64,000 nucleotides of DNA from Cyprinodon diabolis (GCA_030533445.1 CM060062.1:16076164-16140163); one strand, 5' to 3'. Counted from the first letter of the stretch, positions 25,701-37,311 are shown. Notes: a model not told the origin generated them from the sequence alone. A program made the numbers and translations.

Positions 25701-26707
25701 AAAAAAAAATCAAACTTAACTGCTGTAACATCATTAATATTTAAATGCCCCAGCCTTATTTGCAAGCTAAATGAAGCACAAAACACACAAGGATGGAGTT
25801 AAGAGACTGTTGCTTTCTACTTGCTTTTAATGTTGCTTAATATTAAAGCTAATCTCTTACCAAGAACCTGACTATGCCCTCTGTTAAGGCTGCTCATCAC
25901 TGCCTTAACAGTGATGTGTGCATCCTCTGTTGGCTCCTCTTAGCATTATAGGAGCTGCAATAATCAATCAGGGATCACACCCCCTCTTGAACTATTCCTA
26001 CAAAGCTATTCCTGCACACAGTCCATATGTACACCAACATAAAACCCCTCAGATTGAATAAGAGGGGAAAGGAGATTAGTACTAAAAACATGCTAAATAT
26101 AATTTCATAATCAGTCTGTTTTAAATGCAGCAACGCAAGAGAAGAAAATCGGCTCATTTTGAACGATACAGCTCTGAGTCTTAGCTTTCAAGCTTAGATC
26201 ACTGGGCATGGTAATTAGGCTAAGCAATGACAAACTGTTTGTAGAAAATGCTAGAAAAGCTACTATTTGCCAGACTTGGGTTGACAAGTCAAACCACAAA
26301 ACACAACCTAAGGAATCCCGCTATACATTAGCTAACTTAAGGGTATTCAATATATCCCGAAAATGAAAGCCGAAGTAAAGGAAGCAGATAAGACAACTGT
26401 AGTAATGGTATGGATGGCCTGTCCTGACGCTGCAATGACAGCTAGCAATGTTCCTAGCCTGTAAGACAAACTAAATGCTACCCGGTAAAATGTTTAATCT
26501 CTATTTAGCTAAATACTCGTTCCAGTGGGTTATATCCATTCCTTTAAATAGATAAAATTGGAAACAGCACATTAAAATGGCACACAGCTTGCGGCTAGCG
26601 AATAGAGCTAGCTGCCCAGCTTCGGCCCTGCCCTCGGCTCCAGCGTTACCTCTGAATTTGAGTTCCTGTTGCGGCTCTAGCACCAGCACTTGTTCTGCTC
26701 TGGCCAT
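19733..26707 (-). CDS. vapb: vesicle-associated membrane protein-associated protein B-like, complete
   Basis: Exons in transcript order: 26650-26707, 25032-25184, 22919-23022, 22505-22585, 21997-22176 and 19733-19900. They give 744 nt, 247 residues plus TAG (human VAPB has 243), with consistent phases. The protein starts [20 protein letters not shown]. The MSP domain covers about residues 5-125, with the VAP signature [19 protein letters not shown]; the proline at position 56, which is mutated in human ALS8, is present. A coiled coil follows ([25 protein letters not shown]), and the C-terminal anchor is [20 protein letters not shown]. The product is a tail-anchored ER protein whose MSP domain binds FFAT-motif proteins at membrane contact sites. 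The tail favours VAPB over VAPA. The intron 2 donor reads gtttgt, weaker than consensus, but the phase and protein fit. Introns carry a MITE (20692-21559) and polypurine tracts. Confidence 0.96.
20692..21559. mobile_element. hAT-like MITE in the last vapb intron
   Basis: The left end cagggtccgaaattgac and the right end gttaatttctgtccct are inverted with 13 of 17 matches. The element is about 870 bp with no recognisable coding frame. No clear 8 bp target duplication was found, so the ends may be off by a few bases. Confidence 0.55.
21770..21960. repeat. polypurine tract in vapb intron
   Basis: Nearly 190 bases of mostly A and G lie on the plus strand next to exon 5 (21997-22176). The transcript therefore has a long pyrimidine-rich stretch just after the exon 5 donor. 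A smaller tract lies at 20210-20330. Confidence 0.6.
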
Positions 26708-26960
26708 GTCCCAGGACTTCTGTCTATCGTGACAGCAAGAGCAACGACAACCGTATAACACGGTAAGAAACCCTAAGAAAAGAAAAGCAGCTGGTTCCTG
26801 GAGTAAGTAAAACGGCGGTCCTCTAAAGGAATCAGAGCCGTTAAGATTGACAGGCTTTGCTCACTGAGGGCCACCGACAGCTGTTGGGAAGCTAACAGCT
26901 AGCAGCGGAGAGGAAAGAGGCGAAGTAACGCGATGACGTCACGAAGGATTACGCTAGCAG
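26708..26960 (-). promoter_or_regulatory. probable vapb 5'UTR and promoter
   Basis: GC-richer sequence upstream of the vapb ATG, with CpG words and a gatgacgtcacg element near 26932 that matches a CRE/ATF-type site. No TATA box was placed. Confidence 0.4.
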
Positions 26961-28981
26961 GAAATCAGCCGGCCGATATGGCAGGTAGTTTTGACATTTA
27001 CTGGTTTGAATGAATATACATTCCAGACGTCTCAAATGCATTTATTCCTAGTCAAAATGAACATTTCAGATATCTAAAATAACATTCCTCCCATCTAAAA
27101 AAACATTTCAGATATCTAAAATTACTAGGAACAATCTTATTTTAGCGATCAACAAATGGAACAATAGACAGGACAGCGCCTCTAATAAATGTCAAAACGG
27201 CCTGCAATACTTACAAGTAGTGCAGATAAGTGAAATGGGATGTTCTCAGCGTTTCTTTTTAGAAAACGGAAACTCATATATATATATATATTTTAAAGCA
27301 ATAATTATTAAATAATACTAAAGCAGATCAAACTGTTTCCCAGAGAGTTGGATCGTTACAAGGATGATAAAAGGGTTTCATATTTTCTAATGTAGGTCTA
27401 CCATCCCTGCCATCAGACCACAGACTGGTCTGTAACATTGCTATATACTACATATTTTTCTTTTAAGAACTTTTGAAAATTATATTTTTTGTTTCAATTT
27501 TTTCCACCTATCTTCCGTGTGTTTTATACTATATAAGTATGTGTGCCTTCTACGTTTTGGGTCTTAGCAAAATTGTGTGGTTTTATAATGACAATAAATA
27601 TTATTCAAATCTTGGTCATTAAATCCGACATAATAATTTTGGAAGCCATGTTTATATCACCTCTAAACATAAAATGCTCTATAATTTCCTGGTGGACACC
27701 TGGATTTACTTAATATTTGATAAAATGCAGTGGACCAACAGCCATAGAAGACACAGCTGTTTGGTTGACATTGAATTATGTGCCTCTCAACTGTCCATTG
27801 AACCAGTGAAGAAAAGTTAAGTCCTTTTCTATTTTGCTCTGATAACAACTTCAGATTGAAGGAAGGCTGCAGGTATAATCTGTGCCCTGGATCGATCTGC
27901 ATGGCTCTATAAGCAAGGACTACAGATGCAGGTGAGAATCTTCCCCAAACTCTTAAATCGGATTTGTTTTCCGACCCCCTCAAGGCTGTGGATAGCCCTT
28001 CAACATGTACTTTTTGAACACAGTTTTTCCTTCCAGACAACTTTCTGTTAATATGCCTGGAGAACACTCAGCTTCTTTATTTAAAACCTTTGGTGGCTTC
28101 CTCTCGTGGTGAGAGTCAGTAATTGTTTGCTGATGTTAGCACCATGAATGTGTTTACCATAAAATATTTCTATATTTAAAATTAATTTTTCCTTTGTAAT
28201 ATCCTTTATTGTCCCACAATAGGTAGGTTTGGAAGTTAAAAATGGTCTTTTTTTAATATATTTACATCCAAATCTACCAGGTATTTATGCAAAATTGTCT
28301 GTAATGATATTGTAAGACAGTGGCGGGCAGTGCATCTTCTTCATATAACTTCAGTGTGCACCCCTCAATCTTAAATCTTTATCTTAACCCCTTGATTTCT
28401 GAATCTAAATATAAATGTATATGGGTACATAATAACAAACACTGTTAGAGACCAGTTCTCACAGAAACAAGAGTTTGCCAAAGTTTCCTGTTCACTGAAT
28501 GTATAATAACTTGCTCTGAGGGGATGCACACGCTATCATGATAATACAAAGGGTTTGTTGTACAAGGGGTTCATATCACCACTTTCCCATTTTAATAAAA
28601 GAAATCGCCAACTATATTCAAATATGAAATGTAACAAGCTCAGGTATATCCAAGAAAAAGATTAGTGTGAAAGTGAATACAGAGATCAATTAAGCAAGAG
28701 TCTCAGTTAAGTCCTTTTCTCTATAACCACAGCTCCGCCACAAATACAGCACCAGGAGCTGTTCAGATTCAACATGCAACTAATTACCAGATAAAATAGG
28801 GCATAAAGCATGAAAGTAAAATATATCACACCAACCATAGATGCTGACTATAAACAAAATCCGTCCTTCTGTATTTGTGCAGGAATTCTTAGTATCTCTA
28901 TTTAGTATCAGCCATTGAGGCCAGGAAAACTTTTAACAAAAGCTAATCTAAAATGCAGATTGTCACAAGCTTAATTGGCTG
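26961..28981. other. intergenic DNA, no gene seen
   Basis: AT-rich sequence between the vapb promoter and the hAT element. An open frame on the minus strand at 27663-28067 (134 codons) matches nothing recognised and may be part of an interspersed repeat. Confidence 0.4.
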
Positions 28982-29009
28982 TAATCATCATAGGTGGATT
29001 AATGACCGG

Positions 29010-30143
29010 GCCTACCGGGCCCAGGCCCAGGGGGCCAGAGGCCCCAAGGGGCCAGGCCAACTTGGCCCCGCGGCCGCGACCCAAGCAAAACTACTTTTGC
29101 AAAAATAATAATCTTAGGCCCCAAGGGGCCAGGCCAACTTGGCCCCGCGGCCACGATCCATAGAGGGTAAGAGGCCCCAAGGGGCCATGATCCATAGAGG
29201 GTAAGAGGCCCCAAGGGGCCAGGTCAACTTGGCCCCGCGGCCACGACCCACAGAGGGCCTGAGGTCCTAAGGGGTCAGGCCAACTTGGCCACGCGGCCAT
29301 GATCCATAGAGGGTAAGAGGCCCCAAGGGGTCAGGCCAACATGGCCCCGCGGCCATGATCCATAGACGGTCAGAGGCCCCAAGGGGCCTGGCCAACTTGG
29401 CCCCGCGGCCACGATCCATAGACAGTCAGAGGCCCCAAGGGGCCAGGCCAACTTGGCCCCGCGGCCACGATCCATAGAGGGTCAGAGGCCCCAGGGGGCC
29501 AGATCAACTTGGCCCCGCGGCCACGATCCATAGACGGTCAGAGGCCCCAAGGGGCCAGGCCAACTTGGCCCCGCGGCCACGATCCATAGAGGGTCAGAGG
29601 CCCCAGGGGGCCAGGTCAACTTGGCCCCGCGGCCACGATCCATAGACGGTCAGAGGCCCCAAGGGGCCAGGCCAACTTGGCCCCGCGGCCACGACCCAGA
29701 GAAGGCCAGAGGCCCCAAAGGGCCAGGCCAACTTGGCCCCGCGGCTGCAAGCCACAGAAGGCCAGAGGCCCCAAGGGGCCTTGTCAACTTGGCCCCGCGG
29801 CCACGACCCACAGAGGGCCTGAGGTCCTAAGGGGTCAGGCCAACTTGGCCCCGCGGCCATGATCCATAGAGGGTAAGAGGCCCCAAGGGGTCAGGCCAAC
29901 ATGGCCCCGCGGCCATGATCCATAGACGGTCAGAGGCCCCAAGGGGCCAGGCCAACTTGGCCCCGCGGCCACGATCCATAGACGGTCAGAGGCCCCAAGG
30001 GGCCAGGCCAACTTGGCCCCGCGGCCACGATCCATAGAGGGTCAGAGGCCCCAAGGGGCCAGGCCAACTTGGCCCCGCGGCCACGATCCATAGACGGTCA
30101 GAGGCCCCAAGGGGCCAGGCCAACTTGGCCCCGCGGCCACGGT
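29010..30143. repeat. GC-rich 56 bp minisatellite, array 1
   Basis: About 20 tandem copies of a 56 bp unit. It contains the perfect 14 bp palindrome ggccccaaggggcc, the near-palindrome ggccaacttggcc, and ccgcgg, followed by acgatccatagacggtcaga. Copies differ at few sites and some are shortened. The reading frames through it are repeat artefacts. Confidence 0.92.
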
Positions 30144-30278
30144 CTTTCATAAACCGGTCTGTTCTTTTAGAATCTCCTCATTTGGTATTTTGAACTCGTG
30201 AGAGACTGCTCAAAATTTGGTTTCCTTTCCCTCAGTTCAGACTCAGAGATAATTTGAAATCATTCAACAAGAAGTTTA

Positions 30279-30310
<32 letters not shown>

Positions 30311-30350
30311 TTGAGTTGAGCATTACTTGGAAATTCTTATATTTTCCCCC
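30144..30350. repeat. 200 bp block, copy 1
   Basis: It runs from gtctttcataaaccggtctg to ggaaattcttatattttcc with a short CA repeat near 30289-30310. It is nearly identical to 31742-31949. Confidence 0.88.
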
Positions 30351-30353
30351 TAA

Positions 30354-31480
30354 CCCCTTAGGACCTCAGGCCCTCTGTGGGTCAGGCCAACTTGGCCACA
30401 CGGCCATGATCCATAGAGGGTAAGAGGCTCCAAGGGGTCAGGCCAACATGGCCCCGCGGCCATGATCCATAGACGGTCAGAGGCCCCAAGGGGCCAGGCC
30501 AACTTGGCCCCGCGGCCACGATCCATAGACGGTCAGAGGCCCCAAGGGGCCAGGCCAACTTGGCCCCGCGGCCACGATCCATAGAGGGTCAGAGGCCCCA
30601 GGGGGCCAGGTCAACTTGGCCCCGCGGCCACGATCCATAGACGGTCAGAGGCCCCAAGGGGCCAGGCCAACTTGGCCCCGCGGCCACGATCCATAGAGGG
30701 TCAGAGGCCCCAGGGGGCCAGGTCAACTTGGCCCCGCGGCCACGATCCATAGACGGTCAGAGGCCCCAAGGGGCCAGGCCAACTTGGCCCCGCGGCCACG
30801 ACCCACAGAAGGCCAGAGGCCCCAAAGGGCCAGGCCAACTTGGCCCCGCGGCCGCAAGCCACAGAAGGCCAGAGGCCCCAAGGGGCCAGGTCAACTTGGC
30901 CCCGCGGCCACGACCCACAGAGGGCCTGAGGTCCTAAGGGGTCAGGCCAACTTGGCCCCGCGGCCATGATCCATAGAGGGTAAGAGGCCCCAAGGGGTCA
31001 GGCCAACATGGCCCCGCGGCCACGATCCATAGACGGTCAGAGGCCCCAAGGGGCCAGGCCAACTTGGCCCCGCGGCCACGATCCATAGAGGGTCAGAGGC
31101 CCCAGGGGGCCAGGTCAACTTGGCCCCGCGGCCACGATCCATAGACGGTCAAAGGCCCCAAGCGGCCAGGCCAACTTGGCCCCGCGGCCACGACCCACAG
31201 AAGGCCAGAGGCCCCAAGGGGCCAGGTCAACTTGGCCCCGCGGCCACGACCCACAGAGGGCCTGAGGTCCTAAGGGGTCAGGCCAACTTGGCCCCGCGGC
31301 CATGATCCATAGAGGGCCAGAGGCCCCGAGGGGTCAGGCCAACTTGGCCCCGATCCATAGAGGGTCAGAGGCCCCAAGGGGCCAGGCCAACTTGGCCCCG
31401 CGGCCACGACCCACAGAGGCCCCAAGGGGCCAGGCAAAATTGGCCCCGCGGCCATGATCCACAGAGGGCCAGAGGCTCTC
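30354..31480. repeat. GC-rich 56 bp minisatellite, array 2
   Basis: Same 56 bp unit and same order of variant copies as array 1, so the two arrays probably arose by duplication. It begins with a short stretch in reverse orientation (ccttaggacctcaggccctc) before turning forward. Confidence 0.9.
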
Positions 31481-31740
31481 AATCATTATTATCAAAGCTA
31501 ATTCTCAAATTGGATGGATCACACAACCTCACTCACATATTCTTTATCAATTATTAAAGGTTGTTTCTGAATTTTGATCACAGAACTTAATGCAAATATT
31601 CTTGATTGATTGACAAAGCTCATTCTCAAATTTTGATTACACAACCTTACTCTGACAAATTATCATTATCAAAAAGCTCTATCTCGAATTTGGATCACAG
31701 AATCTCACTCAAGTATTCTTAGCTGTGCCCCTCCCCCATC
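31481..31740. repeat. four degenerate tandem repeats of about 60 bp
   Basis: Each copy has aaagct, a ctcaaatttt-like word, gatcacacaacct or gatcacagaact, then a (t)attctt end. The copies have diverged from one another and do not resemble the 56 bp unit. Confidence 0.55.
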
Positions 31741-31741
31741 G

Positions 31742-31949
31742 AGTCTTTCATAAACCGGTCTGTTCTTTTAGAATCTCCTCATTTGGTATTTTGAACTCGT
31801 GAGAGACTGCTCAAAATTTGGTTTCCTTTCCCTCAGTTCAGACTCAGAGATAATTTGAAATCATTCAACAAGAAGTTTAACGCGCGCGCACACACACACA
31901 CACACACACTTGAGTTGAGCATTCAACTTGGAAATTCTTATATTTTCCA
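31742..31949. repeat. 200 bp block, copy 2
   Basis: Direct copy of 30144-30350, differing mainly in the CA repeat length and a caa insertion after gagcatt. The DNA beyond 31949 is the unique 5' region of the transposase. Confidence 0.88.
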
Positions 31950-32742
31950 TTTTGCTGTTACTATCAGCATCTTCCCATTTTGTCCTTTTCTTTCGAAAAA
32001 GTTTACAGTCTGACATTTGTCACTGCTGTCAGTTAATAACTTTTTGGTCTTTGACCCATTTTGTCATTTTCTCGATTCGATCGTCACTGACCACTCTCTC
32101 CTGTCTGGCAGACATCGTTGCTGCCATCATAGCTAGCAAGCTGCCTGCAGATAGCAACATTTTGGTGTCCTTTGTGAAAATATTTAGATAGAAGAAAAAA
32201 GTGCACAAAGTTGTACAATTATTATCTTTTCAAAATATTTGTTTCACTGTCAGTGTGATTGACCGACTTTGCCGCTAGATTTCGTGTCTTTTGGCCATAC
32301 CTGGCTAGCGACTAAAAACATCATTTAGCGACTTTTTGGTTGTGAAGATAAGTGGTAAAAGCAGATCTGCCTGTTGGTCTTCCCACATTTTGCCATTTGG
32401 TACTTTGCACTCTTGTTGGTCACTCCAAGGCATTTGTCCCTGCCTTCAGCTAGTCACTTGGCTCTTTTTGGAATATATTTCACTGTAATTGGCTCTCTCT
32501 CTCTTTCTCCTCAGTACAAATCAGTCTGTTCCCTTGCCATTTAGACATTTTCTTGATTCGATCATCACTGACCACTCTGCTCTCCTGCTGTCTATCAGAC
32601 GAATCAGTTGATTCTCTGCTCTCAATTGTCTATGCTAGTAAGCTGTTATTCTCTGCTTTGGAGTGTTGATGCTGGGTTGCTAGTTTTCTAAATCACCTCA
32701 CACACGTGAAGGAAGCAGCACCGATCATAAACACACAAACAA

Positions 32743-32743
32743 A

Positions 32744-32786
<43 letters not shown>
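32743..32786. repeat. (CA)n microsatellite
   Basis: About 20 CA units just before the transposase start. It creates a false in-frame His-Thr extension if the frame is read from 32706. Confidence 0.9.
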
Positions 32787-32788
<2 letters not shown>

Positions 32789-32843
32789 TTGGTTTATCTG
32801 TTGTGATAGGCAAAGAGCCAATGTGCAAAGAAAGAAGGGAAAT

Positions 32844-35402
32844 ATGGATCATAAACGTTTAAGTGGAGGAGCTAGAAAAAAAATTCAGCAAGAAAAGAAA
32901 AAAAAGGAATCAGTTTTACTTGAGAGTGTTCCAAATATCTCCAGCTTCTTCAGTACAAAGACATCTGCTGAAAGCAATTCTATAAATGCTACTGCAAATT
33001 CAGCTAAGGTTAGCATCGCACCTGAGCTAGCATGTAGCTCCCAAGATCCTGAGACCACTACAAGTGTAGACACTGAACCAAATGTTTCTGATGCTTATGA
33101 TTCAACCAATTCAGCAGTAGCCAGTTGCTCGGATGAATGTGAGGTCACTGCACCTCTGGACAGCATAGAAAATGAGCTGAATCTTTCTTCAACACCATCT
33201 ACAGTGACAACTCTACCTAGTGATCCCGCTAAATGGGCTGAGACCCTCACTGAGTCAATGAAGGAAGTTCTTATTCAAAGAGGTGCAAAATCATTTCACA
33301 ACCGTCACAGCCATTATCCAGCTTCTGTGAGGAACAGTGGGCTAGGAGGCAAAACCCGATGCCTAAACAATGAACATTTTACTTCACACTTGCCCAATGG
33401 ACAACGAGTACAAAGAGAGTGGCTGATGTACTCTCCCTCTACTGGTAATGTTTACTGCTTTGCATGCAAACTGTTTTCCCCAAAAACGCATTCTTTTGTG
33501 ACAGGCTATTGTGATTGGAAACACTCAGAAAGATTTGGTGAACATGAGCGAAGTGCTGAGCACATAACCTGCATGCAAGCAGTCTTGAACCGCGCCAAAG
33601 GTGCCACAGTTGATGCAGACCTGTTCAAACAGTTTCAGGCAGAGAGCAGCTATTGGAGGCAGGTGTTACAAAGAGTTGTTGCAGTCATTAAATTCCTTGC
33701 AGAAAGGGGCCTTGCATTTAGGGGTAAAAATGAATCGTTAGGGTCTCCTCTCAATGGGAACTACCTTGGTATTCTGGAGGTCCTGGCTGAATTTGATCCC
33801 TTTCTAAAGGATCACATCAGAAAGTTTGGGCAGATGGGTCGAGGTAATACCTCATATCTGTCCTCCACCATTTGTGAGGAATTCATTGAATTAATGGGTG
33901 CAAAAACCAAACAGGCTATAGCAGATGAACTGCAAGCAAGCAAATACTACTCTATCATTGTGGATTCAACCCCAGATTTATCTCATGTGGACCAATTGAC
34001 ATTCATATTCCGTTTTGTTAGCAAAGAGGGCAGTGTTGTTGAACGCTTTGTGGGTTTTGAGCCCATTACTAGCCATACAGGTGAAAGTTTGGCTAACTGT
34101 GTCATGTCTGTGTTGGAAAATCTAGGGTTAGAGCTGTCAAATTGCAGGGGGCAGGCTTATGATAATGCCAGCAACATGTCAGGGAGGTATAATGGGTTGC
34201 AGGCTCACTTAAAGAAAAGCAACCCATTAATACACTATATTCCATGTGCAGCTCACTCTTTGAATTTGGTGGGAGTCAACAGCATTGACAGATGTGGAAA
34301 TGAAGTCTCTAAGTATTTTGACTTGATTCAGTCTATTTACAACTTCACAACTGCATCCACACACCGATGGGACAGGGTATTTGGCAATTCCAACATAGAT
34401 CTCACACTTAAAGCTTTATCCAACACCCGTTGGAGTTGCCGTGCAGAATCTACCAAAGCACTGTGGCAGAACTACAGTAAAATAAAAGCAGCACTACAGG
34501 TTATTTCCACTGATGACACAGAGAAACTAGACACACGAACTGAAGCTGACAGTCTAGTGCGGATTCACTTGAGATGGCCTTGCCATGTGGCCTTCATGGC
34601 AGGCTTTTGGGACACTGTTCTGTCCAGATTTCAGGCCACAAGTCTGCAACTTCAAAAAGCAGACATGGACCTTGGTACAGCAGTTAGATTGCTGGAATCT
34701 CTGCGCACCTTTGTTCTCTCCCAAAGAGATCTATTTGATCATTTTTTAGCAGAAAGCCTTAAACATGTTGGGTGGCACCCCATCTTACAGGGCTGAACGG
34801 ACGAGGAAACGTAAAAAGTTTGCTGATTAATCAGCATCCCCAGATGTTGTGCTTGAGGGAAGGCAACTGTTTCAAATAGAGACATTTATTGCCTCTATTG
34901 ATCAACTGAGTTCAAGCCTTAATCACCGTCTGGAGGCCTACAAACATCTGAACAATTTGTTCAGTGTCCTTTTCTCTTTGGACACAGAGTCCAATGCTTC
35001 AGTCCTTCACAAGGCCAATCATACCCATCTGACCTCAATGAAAGTCTTGGACAGGAGCTTATACAGTTCAAATCTTTTATACAGCTCAACAACACTGATG
35101 AGGAGAGGACCCCTTCAGGACTGCTCAAAACAATAATACATTTTGGACTACAGCCTACGTTTCCTAATACATACATTGCGCTACAGATTTTTCTCACTCT
35201 ACCGGTCAGTAACTGTGAGGGAGAACGCTCATTCTCTCTTTTGTCAAGAGTAAAAAATGAGCTGCGCACAAGAATGACTCAGAAAAGATTAAATGCGTTA
35301 TCTCTAATGGCAATTGAGAGTGAGCTGACAAGAGAGTTGGACTTCAATGATGTGGTGGATGATTTTGCAAAATTGAAAGCACGAAAGAAACCCCTTGCTT
35401 AA
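32844..35402 (+). pseudogene. hAT transposase, ZMYM1-like, frame broken
   Basis: The likely start is the Met at 32844 (MDHKRLSGGARKK). The upstream frame to 32706 is only CA repeat. The frame is open to TGA at 34794-34796, giving about 650 residues. Homology then continues in another frame from about 34790, with a TAA at 34828, then shifts again near 35040, and ends at TAA 35400-35402. Visible parts: a low-complexity N-terminus; a TTF-type zinc-finger region (WLMYSPSTGNVYCFACKLF); a DUF4371/RNase H-like core (YYSIIVDSTPDLSHVDQLTF, GQAYDNASNMSG, IPCAAHSLNLVG, NTRWSCRAES); and the C-terminal hAT dimerisation region (TLPVSNCEGERSFSLLSRVK). This arrangement is that of fish proteins named zinc finger MYM-type 1-like. 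With two shifts and a stop it should not make active transposase, though a long truncated protein could be made. Confidence 0.88.
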
Positions 35403-35509
35403 AGGTGCACTGTGTAAGATTTTTAGGTTATTTCCAGAATTCACCCATTCACTAATGTTAGGCTACCTGTTTTCATGAATACTTACCACCACCATAAAAT
35501 TCTAAGTAT

Positions 35510-36370
35510 CCATTATGACTTGGAGAATTGCACTTTCGCCATTTCTGGGAAGTGTCACCTGGATTGTGAAGATAGGATTGACTTTAGGCAGAAGCTTGGT
35601 GCTTTCTCTGGCAAACTGAACCTCAAGCTTCATTCTCTGCAGCTTTGCATTCTTGTGCAGACTTTCATCCACAAGGAACTTTTCAACTTCCCCACTATCG
35701 TGATGGGGCCATAAAAAGATTTCAGTGTGTCCAGCATGTCTAGTCTCTTACTCTCCTTTCTTTGAGCCATCTCTTGTTTCTCATCTGCCCTACTCTCGAA
35801 TTTTGCCTTCATGAATTTACTCCAGTTGAGTTCAACCTCCCTTTTTGCTTGTGCTGCTGCCTTGAAACCTCTGAAGCTCCTGGCACTTCTGTAAAATTAT
35901 TGACCTATTGACTGCGTTCAGTGTGCCCAACTTCTTCAGTTTGTAGTCCACCTTGCCACATTGTCTCTCCATCCCAATGTTGTGCACAGGGGTGCCATCA
36001 ATGTTACTAGCCTGTTCACTGACAGGGTCCATTGGGAAGGTCTCCTCATCCATCCTCTGCCTGGCCAGGACAGTCTTCAGATGGGGCAGCATGAGATCTG
36101 TCAGCTGCTTCACTTCATCCAAGTATTCGGCAGCCACGTCTGACACTGAGTTCAGGACATGTCCAGTGCCTGTCCAGCCACTATAGCATTCTTGGAAATG
36201 GGCTATCTTGACCTGCATGCAGCCCTTGTACCATGAACTGGCCTACACCTTTCTTTGTGGTGCTCTCCGATGCATGTTATCATTTTACCTTTCTCCTTCT
36301 CCTCAAGCTTAACCACAAATAGATACAGACTTTGAGCCTCAATTTGCTGCACAGCTGCCGTTATGCCAAA
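35510..36370 (-). pseudogene. second, unrecognised decayed frame of the hAT element
   Basis: Minus-strand frames with protein-like composition face the transposase and end about 110 bp from its 3' end. The clearest piece, 35832-36218 (128 residues), contains VKIAHFQECYSGWTGTGH, a helix-rich stretch (EYLDEVKQLTDLMLPHLKTV) and ERQCGKVDYKLKKLGTLNAV. Upstream, in another frame, near 36260-36350, is VQQIEAQSLYLFVVKLEEKE. Downstream is a charged helix (35630-35812, KQEMAQRKESKRLDMLDTLK), and in a shifted frame QFARESTKLLPKVNPIFTIQ. This looks like one gene with two or three shifts. I do not recognise a domain. It may be an accessory gene of the transposon family or a captured host gene. Confidence 0.55.
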
Positions 36371-37311
36371 GTGTTTTCCTAAGATATTATTTTATTTTTA
36401 ATGATAGAAGGGAGGAAAAGGGGGCAAAAATCATGTCCGATTTAGTTTTTTGGGTGGGGTGGGGGGTTTATTTCATGATAGCTACCAACTTCCAATACAT
36501 AATATCTCTCAAATGACCCAATGCACCATCACTGAAGTGGGCATAATCATTTTCCAAAATGTTTATTTTTAGGCCATTTATCCCCTCCCCCTGTGTCTGT
36601 GTGAAACCTGTGCTTGTCAGTGTCTGTGTGGTATACCTAATATTGTGTGTGCAGTATGTGCACTCTTCTGTACAGGACAGTGTGCATGTCTGTTCACAGT
36701 ATACAGTATTTCTTGCATAGTGCGTGCGTGTGTGTGCGCCCGCACGTGCGGGGGGTTGAGGGGCCAAGACCATGTCAGGCCCAGGGGGCCAAAATTTCTT
36801 AATCCGCCCCTGGTAATCATCTTGCTCTAACTGACCAATCAGAGTACAAAAAATGTCGATGTTAGGGTGGGCCATCTAGCTGGCCCAGTAGCGCAAATCG
36901 GAAATCTGATTGGTTGAAGAAAATGTTCCTCACTAATATTTTTAGGTTAAGATCAGACAGCACTGCTGATTCTGAAGGCCCTGGGCAGATTTGTTTGACA
37001 TAGCAATGCATTAAAGATTAAATCTGATTGGACAAAAAAATACAGCAACTACATAAATGTAATGGAAGCAGCGCAGCCAAGAGAAATGCAACAAAATTAA
37101 GAGAATTTATTTGCAATAAATCAGTACAGTTGGAAAGACGAAAATACATGTTTGGTTTGTAAATGTAGGTTAGTGTTTCTGATTGATTTTATGCCAGCAG
37201 TGAAGGCCTTGAAGGCCCTGACCACTCACCACTGTTGCAAGAGTGAAGGCAATATTACGATTGATTCAAAATAAGAGTTTTTGTTAAACAAAAGTTAAGA
37301 ATTATTGATAT

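Larger units (their letters stand above)
28990..36813 (+). mobile_element. complete 7.8 kb hAT DNA transposon with decayed genes
   Basis: Identical 8 bp direct repeats taatcatc at 28982-28989 and 36814-36821 flank the element, the target duplication length of hAT transposons. The left end reads aggtggattaatgaccggg, and the reverse complement of the right end reads aggggcggattaagaaattt, so the ends are imperfect terminal inverted repeats. Both ends also carry ggcccagggggcc (29024-29036 and 36778-36790). Inside, in order: a 56 bp GC-rich array, a 200 bp block, a second array, four ~60 bp repeats, a second copy of the block, CA repeats, a plus-strand hAT transposase pseudogene and a second decayed frame on the minus strand. 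The intact target duplication suggests a fairly recent insertion, while the transposase frame is broken. Confidence 0.9.

Noticed and set aside
27663..28067. 134-codon minus-strand frame near the hAT element
   Set aside because: No domain, no splice context and no recognised homology; could be an interspersed repeat, not supported as a gene.
29010..31480. Regular repeats resembling a CRISPR array
   Set aside because: Units are contiguous without unique spacers, and the host is a vertebrate; this is a minisatellite.
28975..31482. Many long open frames on both strands (repeats of GPSWPGPLGP and similar)
   Set aside because: They follow the 56 bp satellite; three units are 168 bp, so any frame without a stop stays open. 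Not genes.
32706..32843. N-terminal His-Thr extension of the transposase frame
   Set aside because: It is read-through of the CA microsatellite; family-like sequence starts at the Met at 32844.
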